Part shown: positions 16,247 to 27,064 of the stretch, piece by piece
Numbering within the stretch: the first letter of the stretch is position 1
Layout of the letters: each line of letters begins with the position of its first letter
NCBI RefSeq assembly: GCF_040500525.1
Contig: NZ_CP159402.1
Span: 1,301,501-1,365,500, forward strand
DNA length: 64,000 nt
Source: Azospirillum formosense
GTDB taxonomy: Bacteria; Pseudomonadota; Alphaproteobacteria; Azospirillales; Azospirillaceae
Direction of reading: 5' to 3'
Translations under genes and position numbers: made by a program
Notes under the pieces: generated by a model
Told to the model about the DNA's origin: nothing
The model's input: the letters and a program-made list of their open reading frames with translations, nothing else
Databases searched by the model: none

Positions 16247-17833
16247 TCAGATCTGGCCGCGCTCGTGGGCCTGACGCATCAGCACATACTGGCGCATCAT
16301 CTGGTTGCGGAAGCGGTAGCGGGTCCAGCCCGGCTCGACCACCGGAGCCAGCACGCCGCCATAGTCCTCCCGGCAGAGCCGCTCCAGTATGCCGAGCGCC
16401 TCCTTGGTCGGCGGAACGCCGTTCGGGCCGGCCAGTTCCTTCGGGTCGAAGGTTCCGTAGGAGTCCGCCGGGCACAGGGCGCAGGCCAGCAGCACGTCCT
16501 CCAGCTCGGCGCGGCGTTCGGCGGCCAGGGCACGGGCGTAGGAGTCGACGATGCCGCGCTCCGCCTCCTGCAGGCAGCGGGTGACCGCGTAGGCGAGGTC
16601 GTCCCGCTCCACCACCGTCGAGCCGCGGCTGACCGCGCTGCGGGCGGCGTGCAGGCCGAGAAGCTGGGCGTAATAGGGCAGACCGCGGACGAACTCGCAA
16701 ACGCGGTCCACGGCCTCCGGCGCAAAGGCGATGCCGGCGTTCTCGGCCCCGGCGTTGATGAGGCGGCCGATCTCCACGTCGGTCATCAGCGGCAGATGCA
16801 CCGGCACCAGCGAGCGCTGGATCGACGGGTGCTTGCCCAGGAGCTGGTCGAGGTTCTCCGCGACGCCGACCACCAGGAGGGTCACCGGGATGGAGCTGTC
16901 GGTCAGGTTCTTGAACAGCTCGGCCAGCTTGTTGCGGAAGTCCTCGTCGGTGACGCGGTCGTACTCGTCGAGGATCAGCAGCACATGGGTGGCGTGGATG
17001 CCCGACAGGACCTCGTTCAGCTCCGTCACGCTGAACCCGCCCTCGGGCAGAAGCTCATTGAAGCTGGTGAAGCTGCGGCGCGAGGCGAAGGGGTTGTCGA
17101 TCCCCGACCGGTAATAGGTCGAGGGGATCTTCTTCAGGAAATGGCGGAAGATGTCCTCGAAGCTCAGCTCCGCGCTGCAGGTCAGCTTCAGCGAGAGGTA
17201 GCCGGCCTGGCCGGCGATCTTCTCGATGGCGTTGGCGACGGAGGTCTTGCCGCGGCCGCGGTCGCCGAACAGGATGACGTGCGCCCGTTCCTCCTCGATG
17301 GCGGAGATGATGCGCTTCAGCGTGTCGGTCCGGCCGATGAACAGCGAGTTGAGCTGCTGCTTGGGCCGCGTCGGCGTGAAGGCTTCGCGCAGCAGACCGT
17401 TCAGTTCGGGAGTGAGCCCCTTCAGCATCGCCGGCGCACCGACCGCCCCCGGTCCGCGCAGGCCGCCATTGACGGTCATGGTGAAGCGCGGGAGGTCCGT
17501 GTCGGCGGGGGCCGCCTGACCGCGCAGGCCGCCCAAGCCGCCGCCTCCGCCGAGCGGGCTGTTCAGCGCATCGTGCCGCAGCCCCGACGGGCCGCGCATC
17601 GTCTCGCCCAGCCCACCGCCAAGCCCATTCCCCGCCGCTCCGCCGACCGGGCGCAGGTGCGGGGCCGGACGGCCCGCGAGGGGGCTCTGGGATTGCATCG
17701 GCGGATGCCCGTGTGCCGCATTCCCCGGGGTGGAGCCCGGTCCGGCCGCTCCACCACCCGTGATGCCGCCACCCATGGACATCCGGTCATCCGCATCGGC
17801 GGTCGCCCGCCGCTTCCGAAAGAAGTTTCGCAT
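16247..17833 (-). CDS. AAA ATPase (Orc1/Cdc6-like) with Gly-rich N-terminus
   Basis: A 528-aa protein in two parts. Residues 1-135 are low-complexity, rich in Gly, Pro and Ala, and probably disordered. Residues 160-400 form an AAA ATPase: Walker A GDRGRGKT at 190-197, Walker B LLILDEYD at 285-292, sensor-like segment VTLLVVGVAENL, and a following helical domain (YYAQLLGLHAARSAV) as in Orc1/Cdc6- or TniB/ExeA-type ATPases. A winged-helix-like C-terminus ends near LMRQAHERGQI. No transposase, toxin or secretion partner lies nearby. The gene stands alone, so its client is unknown. Confidence 0.82.
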   Translation of the reverse strand: MRNFFRKRRATADADDRMSMGGGITGGGAAGPGSTPGNAAHGHPPMQSQSPLAGRPAPHLRPVGGAAGNGLGGGLGETMRGPSGLRHDALNSPLGGGGGLGGLRGQAAPADTDLPRFTMTVNGGLRGPGAVGAPAMLKGLTPELNGLLREAFTPTRPKQQLNSLFIGRTDTLKRIISAIEEERAHVILFGDRGRGKTSVANAIEKIAGQAGYLSLKLTCSAELSFEDIFRHFLKKIPSTYYRSGIDNPFASRRSFTSFNELLPEGGFSVTELNEVLSGIHATHVLLILDEYDRVTDEDFRNKLAELFKNLTDSSIPVTLLVVGVAENLDQLLGKHPSIQRSLVPVHLPLMTDVEIGRLINAGAENAGIAFAPEAVDRVCEFVRGLPYYAQLLGLHAARSAVSRGSTVVERDDLAYAVTRCLQEAERGIVDSYARALAAERRAELEDVLLACALCPADSYGTFDPKELAGPNGVPPTKEALGILERLCREDYGGVLAPVVEPGWTRYRFRNQMMRQYVLMRQAHERGQI

Positions 17834-18068
17834 CCGTCCCGATCCCAGAATTCCGCGTTGTCGTCACCAGCCGGCCCTGGCCGGTGGCCTGATCGTCGCG
17901 TCGCCCGCCCCGCTCCGGCCGGCCCCGGCTTGGCTGGGGCTGCCCGGCGGCTGCGGTGAACGCATTCCGGATGTAAGCGATGCGTCGCCAAGGGTTGCCT
18001 GGGATTTCGGATTATTATCCGGAGGAGGTCCAGCCCTTATGGCGACTCCTTTCGGATGGGGCGACGCC

Positions 18069-18167
18069 TCAGAAGCCGGCGGCGTGACCCAGCAGGGTCC
18101 AGACGAACAGGGTGCCGAACAGCGCCGTCAGGCCGGCAAGCTCGCGCAGGAAAACCAGGATCGTCAT
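18069..18167 (-). CDS. 32-aa membrane miniprotein divergent from kup
   Basis: Very short frame with a convincing ribosome site, AGGGAGA, six bases before the ATG. The product starts MTILVFLRELAGL, and most of its 32 residues form one hydrophobic helix (LTALFGTLFVWTLLG), ending HAAGF. One Arg-Glu pair sits at residues 8-9. Size and character recall single-pass regulatory or subunit peptides such as KdpF or AcrZ, but I see no clear homology. It faces kup across about 330 bases, so a role in potassium or envelope physiology is only a guess. Confidence 0.55.
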   Translation of the reverse strand: MTILVFLRELAGLTALFGTLFVWTLLGHAAGF

Positions 18168-18500
18168 GGCAATCTCCCTTGATCGGTTGGCCGCGCCGCG
18201 GCGGGCGCCATCGGAACGCCAGATGTCGGCGGCGATGGAGAAAACCTAACAGAACAAAAAATGAACGACAAGCGCAATGTTCCTTATTTGTTCCAATCCC
18301 CCCCTCCGTACCGACGCTGCGGAACGCCGACGTTGGCAGCCGGCGTCGCGTTTCACGCTGCGGCTGGCACCTCCGCACCACCGGAACCATATGGTCTTGT
18401 GGTGAGCGGTTGATGTAAGGAGAAGGTTCGCGGCCGAAGCGTTCCGCCCGCAAGGAGGGACTTCCAGACACCGGACCGCGATCCGAACGAACGGACCACC
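18168..18500. promoter_or_regulatory. divergent promoter region of kup and the 32-aa gene
   Basis: Gene-free for 333 bases. An AT-richer patch at 18245-18300 probably holds minus-strand promoter elements for the miniprotein. The right 100 bases are a GC-rich leader for kup with AAGGAGAAGG at about 18417 and AAGGAGGG at about 18451. Both are too far from the kup ATG to act as its ribosome site, so they may mark an upstream leader frame or just be purine-rich RNA. I identify no riboswitch. Confidence 0.4.
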
Positions 18501-20429
18501 ATGGACAGCGCCAACCAGCAAACCGGCGACGGACCGAACGGCGCCGTTCCCACTTCCCAGGGCCATTCCCCTCAAGCCAACCGCATGCCCGCCCTCGTCC
18601 TGGGAGCCCTGGGCGTCGTGTACGGGGACATCGGGACCAGCCCGCTCTACACCATGCGGGAGTCCTTCACCCACACCGGCCTGCCGCTCGACGAGCCGAC
18701 CATCCTCGGCATCCTCTCGCTGGCGACCTGGGCGCTCATCATCGTGGTGACGCTGAAATACGTGCTGCTCGTGATGCGGGCGGACAACAAGGGCGAGGGG
18801 GGCGTTCTGGCCCTGGGCACCCTGGCCCACCGCGGGCTCAGTTCCACCGCGGGCAACCGGGCCATCATGGCCCTGGCGATTCTCGGGATGGCGCTGTTCT
18901 ACGGCGACAGCCTGATCACGCCGGCCATCTCGGTGCTGAGCGCGGTCGAAGGGCTGAAGGTCGTCACGCCGTCCCTGTCACCCTACGTTGTCCCGATCAC
19001 GCTGGCCGTTCTGACCCTGCTGTTTCTGTTCCAGAGGCAGGGCACCGGGCGGGTCGGTATCTTCTTCGGCCCGATCATGGGGGTTTGGTTCGCCACCCTG
19101 GCGGTGCTCGGGCTGATGCAGGTGCTGCATTGGCCGGACGTTCTGCGCGCGTTCAACCCGCTGTACGGGGCGGCGCTGTTCGTCGACCACGGCTGGGTGG
19201 CCTTCCTGACCCTGGGCGCCGTGGTCCTGGCGGTCACCGGGGCCGAGGCGCTCTACGCCGACATGGGGCATTTCGGGCGGGCGCCGATCCGCATCGCCTG
19301 GCTGTATCTGGTCCTGCCGGCGCTGCTGCTGAATTATTTCGGGCAGGGCGCCATGCTGCTCCACCAGCCGGAAACGCTGGAGAACCCCTTCTTCCATCTG
19401 GCGCCGGAGTGGGCGCAGCTCCCGCTGGTCCTGCTGTCGACGGCGGCCACGGTCATCGCCAGCCAGGCGGTGATTTCCGGCGCCTTCTCGCTGACCCGGC
19501 AGGCGGTGCAGCTCGGCTATCTGCCGCGGCGCGAAATCCGCCACACCTCGGAGCATGAGGTGGGCCAGGTCTACATCCCGCGCAACAACTGGCTGCTGCT
19601 GATCGGCGTGGTGATACTGGTGATCGGCTTCGGGTCCAGCAGCAATCTGGCCGCCGCCTACGGCGTGTCGGTGACGGGGGCCATGGCGATCGATACGATC
19701 CTGGCCGCCGTGGTGGCGTGGCGGCTGTGGCGCTGGAACCCGCTGCTGGTCGTCGCCGCCTTCTCCACCCTGCTGGTGATCGACCTCGCGCTGTTCGGGG
19801 CGACCCTGCTGAAGGTGCCGGACGGCGGCTGGTTCCCGCTGCTGATCGCGGCGGCGGTCTACACGCTGATGACCACATGGCGCCGCGGCCGCCGCATCCT
19901 GGCGGAACGGCTCTACGCCGACGCCCTGCCGATGGACCTGTTCCTGCAGCGTGTCACGCCGCAGTCGCCGCAGCGCGTCGCCGGCACGGCCGTGTTCATG
20001 ACCGGCAACCCCGACGTCGTCCCGCACGCCCTGCTCCACAACATCAAGCACAACCGGGTGCTGCACGAGCGGGTGGTCGTCATGACGGTCATCATGGAGG
20101 AGGTGCCCCGCGTCTCGCCGGACCGCGCCGTCCTGGTCGAGAAGCTGGGCAAGGGCTTCTTCCGTGTGGTCCTGCGCTTCGGCTATCTGGAGCAGCCGCA
20201 CATTCCCCGCGCGCTGGAGCGATGCCGCCGCTTCGGCCTGCATCTGGACATGATGGAGACGTCGTTCTTCCTCGGCCGCGAGACGCTGATCCCATCGCGC
20301 TCGACCGGCCTGCCCGGCTGGCGCGAGCCCGCCTTCATCCTGTTGTCGAAGACGGCCCTGTCGGCCACGGAGTTCTTCTGCATCCCGCCGGGCCGGGTGG
20401 TGGAGTTGGGCACCCAGGTGGAGATCTGA
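18501..20429 (+). CDS. kup: Kup-type potassium transporter
   Basis: Inner-membrane potassium uptake permease driven by the proton gradient, 642 aa, normal length. The family signature LGVVYGDIGTSPLYT is at residues 36-50. About twelve membrane segments follow up to residue 460, then a cytoplasmic tail containing FMTGNPDVVPHALLHN, a conserved Kup element. Conserved GDSLITPAISVLSAVEG is also intact. It stands alone, with a long leader on its 5' side and a convergent binding-protein gene on its 3' side. Confidence 0.96.
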   Translation: MDSANQQTGDGPNGAVPTSQGHSPQANRMPALVLGALGVVYGDIGTSPLYTMRESFTHTGLPLDEPTILGILSLATWALIIVVTLKYVLLVMRADNKGEGGVLALGTLAHRGLSSTAGNRAIMALAILGMALFYGDSLITPAISVLSAVEGLKVVTPSLSPYVVPITLAVLTLLFLFQRQGTGRVGIFFGPIMGVWFATLAVLGLMQVLHWPDVLRAFNPLYGAALFVDHGWVAFLTLGAVVLAVTGAEALYADMGHFGRAPIRIAWLYLVLPALLLNYFGQGAMLLHQPETLENPFFHLAPEWAQLPLVLLSTAATVIASQAVISGAFSLTRQAVQLGYLPRREIRHTSEHEVGQVYIPRNNWLLLIGVVILVIGFGSSSNLAAAYGVSVTGAMAIDTILAAVVAWRLWRWNPLLVVAAFSTLLVIDLALFGATLLKVPDGGWFPLLIAAAVYTLMTTWRRGRRILAERLYADALPMDLFLQRVTPQSPQRVAGTAVFMTGNPDVVPHALLHNIKHNRVLHERVVVMTVIMEEVPRVSPDRAVLVEKLGKGFFRVVLRFGYLEQPHIPRALERCRRFGLHLDMMETSFFLGRETLIPSRSTGLPGWREPAFILLSKTALSATEFFCIPPGRVVELGTQVEI

Positions 20430-20462
20430 CCGCCCGTCGCGAGCGGGCCGATCCCGACCCCA

Positions 20463-21281
20463 TCAGTCCCGCGCCACGATGGGGGTCAGGCCGAACCGGG
20501 CGGCGGCGGCTTCCAGCCGCCCGTCGCGCTTGACCGTCTCGACGAACCGGTTGACCCGGTCGAGCCACACCGGGTCGCCCGGCGCCACCGCGTAGGCGTA
20601 GGGCGTGGGCTGGACCGGAGCGTCCGGCGTGATCAAATGCGCCCATTGATGGACGGCGAGCACCCTGCGGCCATAGGGGTAGTCGGTCAGAAAGGCGTCG
20701 GCGCGTCCCGACTGCACCTCCTCCTCCCGCTCCTGGGGGCCGGAGACGATGCGGATGCTGGCCTTGCGGAGGGATCGGCTGGCATAATCGTCCATGACGG
20801 TGCCCTTCTGCACCGCCACGACCATGCCGTCCTGGTCCAGATCGTCCCATCGCAGGATGCGCGGATGCGTCTGGGAGGAGACGGCGTAGATGCCGCTGCG
20901 CAGGTAAGGCTGGCTGAACACGATCTTTTCAGAACGGGCGGCCGTGACGCCGATCCCGAACATGCCGATGTCGCAGCGGTCGCCCAGCAGGTCGGCGACG
21001 ACGGTCGAAAAACCGCTTTCCACGAAGCTGACCCGCACGCCCAGATCCTGGCCGAACGCCCACGCCATGTCGACATCCAGGCCCTGCAGCTCGCCGCTGT
21101 ACGGATTGCGGAAGGAGATGGCGTAATAGTCCGGCCAGATGCACACGCGCATCAATCCCGTGCGCTGCACCCGGTCGAGCCGCGCCTCGGCCCGGACCGG
21201 CGCCGCGCCGCCCAGCAGGATCATGGACGGGAGGGCGGCGTGGAACGCCACCGCCGACAGTGCGATGAAAAGACGCCGCAC
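20463..21281 (-). CDS. periplasmic substrate-binding protein, family 3
   Basis: Amino-acid-type solute-binding protein (SBP_bac_3), about 272 aa. From the GTG chosen, with GGGGGA eight bases upstream, the protein has a clean signal peptide ending at VRAEA. The longer frame would put 21 polar residues in front of it. The mature part starts [16 protein letters not shown] and includes [15 protein letters not shown] and [20 protein letters not shown], typical of the fold. There is no ABC permease or ATPase nearby. It is divergent from the hybrid kinase gene, so a role as a sensing partner of that kinase is possible. Confidence 0.85.
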   Translation of the reverse strand: MRRLFIALSAVAFHAALPSMILLGGAAPVRAEARLDRVQRTGLMRVCIWPDYYAISFRNPYSGELQGLDVDMAWAFGQDLGVRVSFVESGFSTVVADLLGDRCDIGMFGIGVTAARSEKIVFSQPYLRSGIYAVSSQTHPRILRWDDLDQDGMVVAVQKGTVMDDYASRSLRKASIRIVSGPQEREEEVQSGRADAFLTDYPYGRRVLAVHQWAHLITPDAPVQPTPYAYAVAPGDPVWLDRVNRFVETVKRDGRLEAAAARFGLTPIVARD

Positions 21282-21415
21282 GGCCTTGTCCCCCGAAATC
21301 CGGCTCACACTGCGGCAGGATAGCACCTTGCCCCCCGTCTGCACAGCGCGGGCTTGCGCTTCGCCCGCCCGCTGTTAAGATTCGCGCGAACTCATCATAC
21401 CCCACGGAGCCGCGC

Positions 21416-24400
21416 GTGATGGCCAAGCTTGCCCTGCTGCAGCATCGGGGCGCCCTTCTCGCGTTGGCTTTCTTGTCCTTGATGGCCCTTTTGTTTGAGT
21501 TCACCTACGACATCCATGCCGACCGCACCCTGACGTTGAAGAATGCGGCGGAAAATATCGACAATCTGACAAGCGCTCTGGAATCCTCGGTCAGCCGCAC
21601 GGTCCAGACCGTGGACATCATGCTCGCGTCCGTGGGCGACGCGGTGATCCTCGGCCATCTGCTGGACGCCCCGCCGGTCCAGGGCCGCGAGGATGGGGCG
21701 CTGGGCCCCCTGCTTCAGGACCGGCTGCGACGGTCACCGCACATCCGCGGCTTCTCGGTCCTCGATCGCCGGGGCGTCATGGTGGCGACGACGGAGGATT
21801 CCCGGCTGCTCGGCACCCCCTTCGCGGAGACGGATCTGTTCCGCGCCCACCTGTCCGGCCAGAGCAAGGGTCTTCATATCGGGATCCCGGTGCGGGGGCG
21901 TTTTCTGACGCCGGCCGGCGTCGCGGAGGACCGGTCGGGCAAATGGGTCCTGCCGATGAGCCGGGCCATTCGCGGCGCGGACGGGACGTTTCTCGGGGTC
22001 GCGATCGCCTCGGTCAACCCCGAGTATCTGCAAGGTGTCTTCCGCGCGGTGCGCAACGGGCTACACGGCACGGTGTCCCTCTACCGCCGCGACGGCCTGC
22101 TCCTGACCCGGTTTCCCCAGGACGGGGCCGAGGGCACCGGCCTGCCGATGGCGGGGATGGAGCTGTTCCGGAACCAGCTTCCGGTGTCGGAAGGCGGCGT
22201 GTTCCACGAGACCACCCCGGACGGGATCGATCGCATCACCGCCTATCGCGCCACGCCGGTCTGGCCTCTGGTCCTGGTGGTCAGCCGCAGCGAGGACGAG
22301 GAACTGGCCAGCTGGTGGACCAACCAGATCGAAATCGCGGTCGTCTCGCTGGGCTCCGGGCTTATCATCCTGCTGTTCACCGCCGTGCTGCTCCTGCTGC
22401 GCCGCAGGGATGCCCAACTGGAGGACGGCAACGCCCGCTTCAACGCGCTTCTGGAAACCGCCGTGGAAGGCATCCTGACGGTGCGCGCGGACGGCGTCAT
22501 CGAATCCGCCAACAGCGCGGCCCACCGGATTTTCGGTTACCCGCCCGGCGGCCTGGTCGGACGCCATGTGCAGGAGCTGATGGAGCATCGGCATCACGTG
22601 GCCCACAACCGCGTCATGGAGGCCATCGCCGCGGGCGCCCGGCGGATCGGTCCGAATTTCTCCCGCGAGGTGAGCGGCCTGCGGATGAGCGGGGAGGTGT
22701 TTCCCCTCGACCTGTCCCTGGCCGAGGTGCAGACGCAGCAGGGCATCCTCTTCGCCGCCTTCTTCCGCGACCTGTCCGAGCGCAAGCGGGTGGAGCGGGC
22801 ACTGACCGAGGCCAAGGAGAAGGCCGAGGCCGGGCAGCGCAGCAAGATGGAGTTCCTGGCGACCATGAGCCATGAGATCCGGACGCCCATGAACGGGGTG
22901 ATCGGCATGGCCGGGCTTCTCCAGGAAACCAACCTCGACGAGGAGCAGCGCGGTTACGCCGACACCATCCGCGACTCCGCGGAATCGCTGCTGACCATCA
23001 TCAACGACATCCTGGACTTCTCCAAGATCGACGCCGGTCGCCTCACGCTGGAGATCACCGACTTCGAAGCGGTGCCGCTGGTCGAGAGCGTCGTGGAATT
23101 GCTGGCCCCGCGCGCCGCCGCCAAGGGGCTGGAGCTGGCCAGCTACGTCCCGCCGGACTTGCACGGCCCGCTGCGCGGCGATCCCGGACGGCTGCGCCAG
23201 ATCCTGATCAACCTCGCCGGCAACGCGGTCAAGTTCACCGATCAGGGCAGCGTCACCATCGTCCTGTCCGTCAAGCCGAACAGCCCGTTCACCGAAGCCG
23301 ACGGGGCTGACGCGGACGGCAGCGGGGGCGAGGCTCCGCAGGAAACGCCGGTGACCGTCCGTTTCGAGGTGCGGGACACCGGCATCGGCATCGCCGCGGC
23401 CGACCACAAGCGCCTGTTCTCCATGTTCAGCCAAGTGGACGGCTCGTCGGCCCGGCGCCATGGCGGAACCGGGCTGGGCCTCGCCATCTGCAAACGCCTG
23501 ACCGAACTGATGGGCGGGCGGATCGGCGTCCACAGCATGCCCGGCGAGGGCAGCGTGTTCTGGGCCGTCATTCCGCTGTGGCGCGGCGCGGCGGCGGAGA
23601 CCGCGCCCGTGGCGGAGGAGCCGGACGCTTGGACCGGACGGCGCGTTCTTCTGGTGGACGATCTGGCGGTGAATCGCGACCTGCTGGCCCGCCAACTCGC
23701 CGCGCTGGGGCTGGAAACCGAAGCCGCCGCCACGGGAGAGGACGCCCTGCGCCGGCTTCGGGACGCCGGCGCCGAAGGGCGCCCATTCGACGCGGCCATC
23801 CTCGATCATTGCATGCCGGGCCTGACCGGGCCGGAGCTTGCCATGCGCATTCGCGCCGAACCGGCGCTGGCCACCCTGCCCCTGGCGTTGGCCACCTCCC
23901 ACCGCATGGGGGACCCGGAGGGGGATGCCGCCGGCGTGGCGGTGCGGATCCTCAAGCCGATCCGCGCAACGGCGCTCCGCACCGCCGTCTCGTGCCTGTT
24001 CGCTACGCCGCCGAGGTCCTTCCCGCCGAGAGGTTCGGCGCCGGCGGCCGCCGTCGGCCATGGACGGGCGACGGCCCCATCGCTCCCATCCGGATCGCTT
24101 GTGACCGGCAGATCGGCCTTGTCCGCCCCCCTCCGCCGCCGCGTCCTGGTGGCGGAGGACAACCCGGTGAACCTGCAGGTGACCCTCGCCCTGCTGCGCC
24201 GGGGTGGCCACGCGGTCGATTCCGTGTCGAACGGGCTGGAAGCGGTCAACGCCGTCGCCGCCCTGCCCTACGACCTCGTCCTGATGGATGTCCAGATGCC
24301 CGAAATGGACGGCCTGGCGGCGACGCAGGCGATCCGCCGGATGGGCGGACCGGCGGCGCTTGTGCCGATCGTCGCCATGACCGCCAACGCCATGGAGGGG

Positions 24401-24970
24401 GATCAGGCCGTTTGCCTGGCCGCCGGCATGAATGATTATCTGGCCAAGCCCATCGTGGCCGAACAGCTGCTGCAAACCGTCGCGCGGTGGACCGGTCTCC
24501 CGGAGCCAAGCGAGCCGAGCCAGCCGGCACCGCGTTCGGAAACGGCCCTCCCATCCGCGATCGACCACGCCAAGCGCCGGGATTTGCGCGACGCCATCGG
24601 CGACGAAGGCTTCGCGCTTCTGATGGACATCTTCCGCCGCGAGACGCCAAGCCATCTCGACCAACTCCGGCTGGCGGCCCTGCATCAGGACTTTACGGCG
24701 GTGGAACGCTCGGCCCACATCCTGAAAGGCTCGGCCGGCAATGTGGGCTTTGCCGAGGTTTCGATGCTGGCCGGCGAACTGGTTGCCGCCGCCCGCCGTA
24801 GGGATGCCGCGGGCATCGGCGGCGATCGCATCCAGCGTTTGGATGCCGCCCTGAAGGAGGCCGCAAAGGATGCCGCCAGGGACGCAGGGCGCACCGCCAC
24901 CCCGAAGGACGTTGACCGGGTTGCTCTGGAAACGATCGGTCCCCGGACGGACGGCTCCGGGACGACCTAG
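21416..24970 (+). CDS. hybrid sensor histidine kinase (CACHE-PAS-HisKA-HATPase-REC-REC-HPt)
   Basis: Large membrane kinase, 1184 aa. In order: membrane segment about 10-28; periplasmic double-CACHE sensor to about 300; membrane segment 305-328; PAS about 340-455; HisKA with H486 in [10 protein letters not shown]; HATPase with N ([11 protein letters not shown]) and GTGLGLAI; receiver 1 with D797 (AILDHCMPG); receiver 2 with D958 ([11 protein letters not shown]); HPt with H1101 ([12 protein letters not shown]). All phosphotransfer residues are present, so a complete relay can occur in one chain. The output regulator is not nearby. GTG at 21416 and ATG at 21419 are equally placed starts. Confidence 0.95.
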   Translation: MMAKLALLQHRGALLALAFLSLMALLFEFTYDIHADRTLTLKNAAENIDNLTSALESSVSRTVQTVDIMLASVGDAVILGHLLDAPPVQGREDGALGPLLQDRLRRSPHIRGFSVLDRRGVMVATTEDSRLLGTPFAETDLFRAHLSGQSKGLHIGIPVRGRFLTPAGVAEDRSGKWVLPMSRAIRGADGTFLGVAIASVNPEYLQGVFRAVRNGLHGTVSLYRRDGLLLTRFPQDGAEGTGLPMAGMELFRNQLPVSEGGVFHETTPDGIDRITAYRATPVWPLVLVVSRSEDEELASWWTNQIEIAVVSLGSGLIILLFTAVLLLLRRRDAQLEDGNARFNALLETAVEGILTVRADGVIESANSAAHRIFGYPPGGLVGRHVQELMEHRHHVAHNRVMEAIAAGARRIGPNFSREVSGLRMSGEVFPLDLSLAEVQTQQGILFAAFFRDLSERKRVERALTEAKEKAEAGQRSKMEFLATMSHEIRTPMNGVIGMAGLLQETNLDEEQRGYADTIRDSAESLLTIINDILDFSKIDAGRLTLEITDFEAVPLVESVVELLAPRAAAKGLELASYVPPDLHGPLRGDPGRLRQILINLAGNAVKFTDQGSVTIVLSVKPNSPFTEADGADADGSGGEAPQETPVTVRFEVRDTGIGIAAADHKRLFSMFSQVDGSSARRHGGTGLGLAICKRLTELMGGRIGVHSMPGEGSVFWAVIPLWRGAAAETAPVAEEPDAWTGRRVLLVDDLAVNRDLLARQLAALGLETEAAATGEDALRRLRDAGAEGRPFDAAILDHCMPGLTGPELAMRIRAEPALATLPLALATSHRMGDPEGDAAGVAVRILKPIRATALRTAVSCLFATPPRSFPPRGSAPAAAVGHGRATAPSLPSGSLVTGRSALSAPLRRRVLVAEDNPVNLQVTLALLRRGGHAVDSVSNGLEAVNAVAALPYDLVLMDVQMPEMDGLAATQAIRRMGGPAALVPIVAMTANAMEGDQAVCLAAGMNDYLAKPIVAEQLLQTVARWTGLPEPSEPSQPAPRSETALPSAIDHAKRRDLRDAIGDEGFALLMDIFRRETPSHLDQLRLAALHQDFTAVERSAHILKGSAGNVGFAEVSMLAGELVAAARRRDAAGIGGDRIQRLDAALKEAAKDAARDAGRTATPKDVDRVALETIGPRTDGSGTT

Positions 24971-25068
24971 CCTCCCCGGACCATTCGGAGCGTCATCCGG
25001 GGCCGACCAGCCACAGAGTCACTTCCTGTCGGACACCACCCGGTCGCACAACCGGGGCTTGTCGCCCC

Positions 25069-26376
25069 TCAGCGCTGGCCGCCGCAGACGCGGGCGACGA
25101 AATTGTCGATGTCGCCGTTGAGGGTCACGGCGCGCCGGGCCAGCTCTCCGGCCGACGAAAGCACCTGACTGGCGGCGGCGCTGGCGTCCTGGGCGCCCGA
25201 GGACACGCTGGTCACCGCGTCGGCCACGGTGCGCACGCCGGCCGACGCCTCGCGGATGGACCGGCTGATCTCGTCAATGGCCGCGCTCTGCTGTTCGGCG
25301 GCGCTGGCGATGCCCACGGCGATCTCGTCGATGTCGTGGATCATGCCGCCGACATGCTGGATCACCGTCGCCGTGGCGCGGGTCACCGACTGGACCTGGG
25401 AAATCTGGGCGGTGATGTCCTCGGTCGCCTGGGCCGTCTGGTTGGCGAGATTCTTCACCTCGGTCGCCACAACCGCGAAGCCCTTCCCGGCCTCTCCGGC
25501 GCGCGCCGCCTCGATCGTCGCATTGAGCGCCAGCAGGTTCGTCTGGCTGGCGATGTCGTTGATGAGCTGGACGACGGCGCCGATCTGGTCGGAGGCGGCG
25601 AGAAGGGAGCGGATGGTGGCATCCGCCTCCCGCACCTTCTCCACGGAACTGCGGGCGAGATCGGCGGTGCGGGACACGCCCTGGGCCACCTCGCCGATGG
25701 CGCCCGACACTTCGCCGGTCGCCGCCGCTACCCCGTCCACGTTGGACGACACCTGCTCCGCCGCCGAGGCCGCGGAGAAGGACTGCTCGCTGGCCGTCGC
25801 GGCCGTCGCCGTCATGGCCGTGGAGGACGCTTCGAGCTGGGCGGCGCTGGCCGACAGGCTTTGCGCGACCTCCTTGATGTTGGCGCCGATGCGGGTGGCG
25901 CTTTCCACGAATTCGCGGCTCTTGCCGTCCATGGCGGCCAGCCCGTCGTTGATCTGGCGCGCATAGGCGCCGAATTCCCCGACCATGCCGGTCATCACGA
26001 TGCGCCGGTAATATTGCCCCTCCGCCGCGTGCTGCATCGCGGCGTTGGCCTCCTTGCCGAAGGACTCGACGCGGTCGAGCAGGCGGTTGATGGTGCGCAG
26101 CATGTCCGCGATGGGGCTGCTGCCTTGGATGTTCAGGATGCGCGGCTGAAGGTCGCCCTTCTCTGCCGCGGCGATCACCGTCATGGCTTTCCGGATGGTC
26201 CGGTTGGTGAGCCTCAGCCAGCGGATCGCGGCGAGACAGGCGATGACCGCCAGCAGGGCCGGCACGGCGGCGGTGACGCTGCCGGTGGCGAGGCCGTGCA
26301 CCGCCTGCGCCGCTGACAGCAGGGCGACCAGGGCGATGGCGGCGAGCGATTTAGAGACTGAAGACAAACTCGTCAT
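25069..26376 (-). CDS. methyl-accepting chemotaxis protein
   Basis: Chemotaxis transducer, about 435 aa. It has two closely spaced membrane segments near the N-terminus ([17 protein letters not shown] and a second hydrophobic stretch) with almost no periplasmic domain, then a HAMP-like region and a long MCP signalling helix pair. The tip is [24 protein letters not shown]. It lacks its own sensor domain. The ATG overlaps the stop of the preceding PAS gene by 26 bases, so together they resemble a split Aer receptor. A longer frame continues 123 bases upstream but reads through the PAS coding sequence in another phase. Confidence 0.92.
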   Translation of the reverse strand: MTSLSSVSKSLAAIALVALLSAAQAVHGLATGSVTAAVPALLAVIACLAAIRWLRLTNRTIRKAMTVIAAAEKGDLQPRILNIQGSSPIADMLRTINRLLDRVESFGKEANAAMQHAAEGQYYRRIVMTGMVGEFGAYARQINDGLAAMDGKSREFVESATRIGANIKEVAQSLSASAAQLEASSTAMTATAATASEQSFSAASAAEQVSSNVDGVAAATGEVSGAIGEVAQGVSRTADLARSSVEKVREADATIRSLLAASDQIGAVVQLINDIASQTNLLALNATIEAARAGEAGKGFAVVATEVKNLANQTAQATEDITAQISQVQSVTRATATVIQHVGGMIHDIDEIAVGIASAAEQQSAAIDEISRSIREASAGVRTVADAVTSVSSGAQDASAAASQVLSSAGELARRAVTLNGDIDNFVARVCGGQR

Positions 26377-26902
26377 AGCTCGTGCCCTTGTCGCGCAGGA
26401 GTGTTTCCAGCATGGCGCCGGAGGCCGCCATCGCCGCGATCCGGTCGGCGTGCCGCGCCTCTTCCGCCAGCAGCGCGGCGTAGAGTCCCGCCGCCGCATC
26501 CACCGCCGGCCGCGCTGGAACGCGCCGGCTGGAATGGTAGCCGGTGATGGTCCGCCCGGACCCGCTGTCGGGATTGCCGAAGACCGGCGTGACGTGGGCG
26601 AACACCCAGTAATGGTCGCCGTTCTTCGCCCGGTTGATCACGTAGGCGAAGATTTCGGTCCCGGCCTCGATGCGGCTCCACAGCAGCTTGTAGACGCACC
26701 GGGGCATAGCCGGATGGCGGACGATGTTGTGCGGCCGTCCCAGGAGGTCCGCCTCGCTGTAGCCGCTGACGCGCAGGAACACATCGTTGGCGTAGGTGAT
26801 GCAGCCCTTGAGGTCGGTCTTCGAGACGATGATCTCGTCGCGGTGAAAGGTCCGCTCCTGTCCGGTCAAGCCACCGTGTGTGCCGCCTATGCCGACCGCC
26901 AT
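26351..26902 (-). CDS. Aer-like PAS domain protein
   Basis: Cytoplasmic protein of 183 aa with one PAS domain: [33 protein letters not shown], and the segment [14 protein letters not shown], all typical of the FAD-binding PAS of the aerotaxis receptor Aer. A helical tail follows. The ATG used has GAGG nine bases upstream; a GTG 21 bases earlier has no ribosome site. The 3' end overlaps the chemotaxis transducer gene, so the pair is coupled. It probably senses redox or oxygen and signals through that transducer; flavin binding is inferred from family resemblance. Confidence 0.88.
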   Translation of the reverse strand: MAVGIGGTHGGLTGQERTFHRDEIIVSKTDLKGCITYANDVFLRVSGYSEADLLGRPHNIVRHPAMPRCVYKLLWSRIEAGTEIFAYVINRAKNGDHYWVFAHVTPVFGNPDSGSGRTITGYHSSRRVPARPAVDAAAGLYAALLAEEARHADRIAAMAASGAMLETLLRDKGTSYDEFVFSL

Positions 26903-27064
26903 GACCGTCCGCCTCTCGAACACCTGAAAAACAGGTCACCAACCCAACCGCTGGTAATAAGTTTTGCTAATAACTCATAGCGTACGTAATAATCGGTTGG
27001 CTTTAAAAACGGGCCGTCGCCAGCTGCGACAAATTGTACCGCTCACCGCTGGAACTGCGGCGGC

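Noticed and set aside
18417..18460. Possible leader ORF or riboswitch upstream of kup
   Set aside because: Purine-rich AAGGAG motifs are present but no open frame of useful length follows, and the sequence does not fit any riboswitch class I can recognise.
22061..24718. 885-residue minus-strand frame opposite the hybrid kinase
   Set aside because: Antisense shadow of kinase and receiver domains that are complete on the plus strand; no ribosome site and no recognisable domain.
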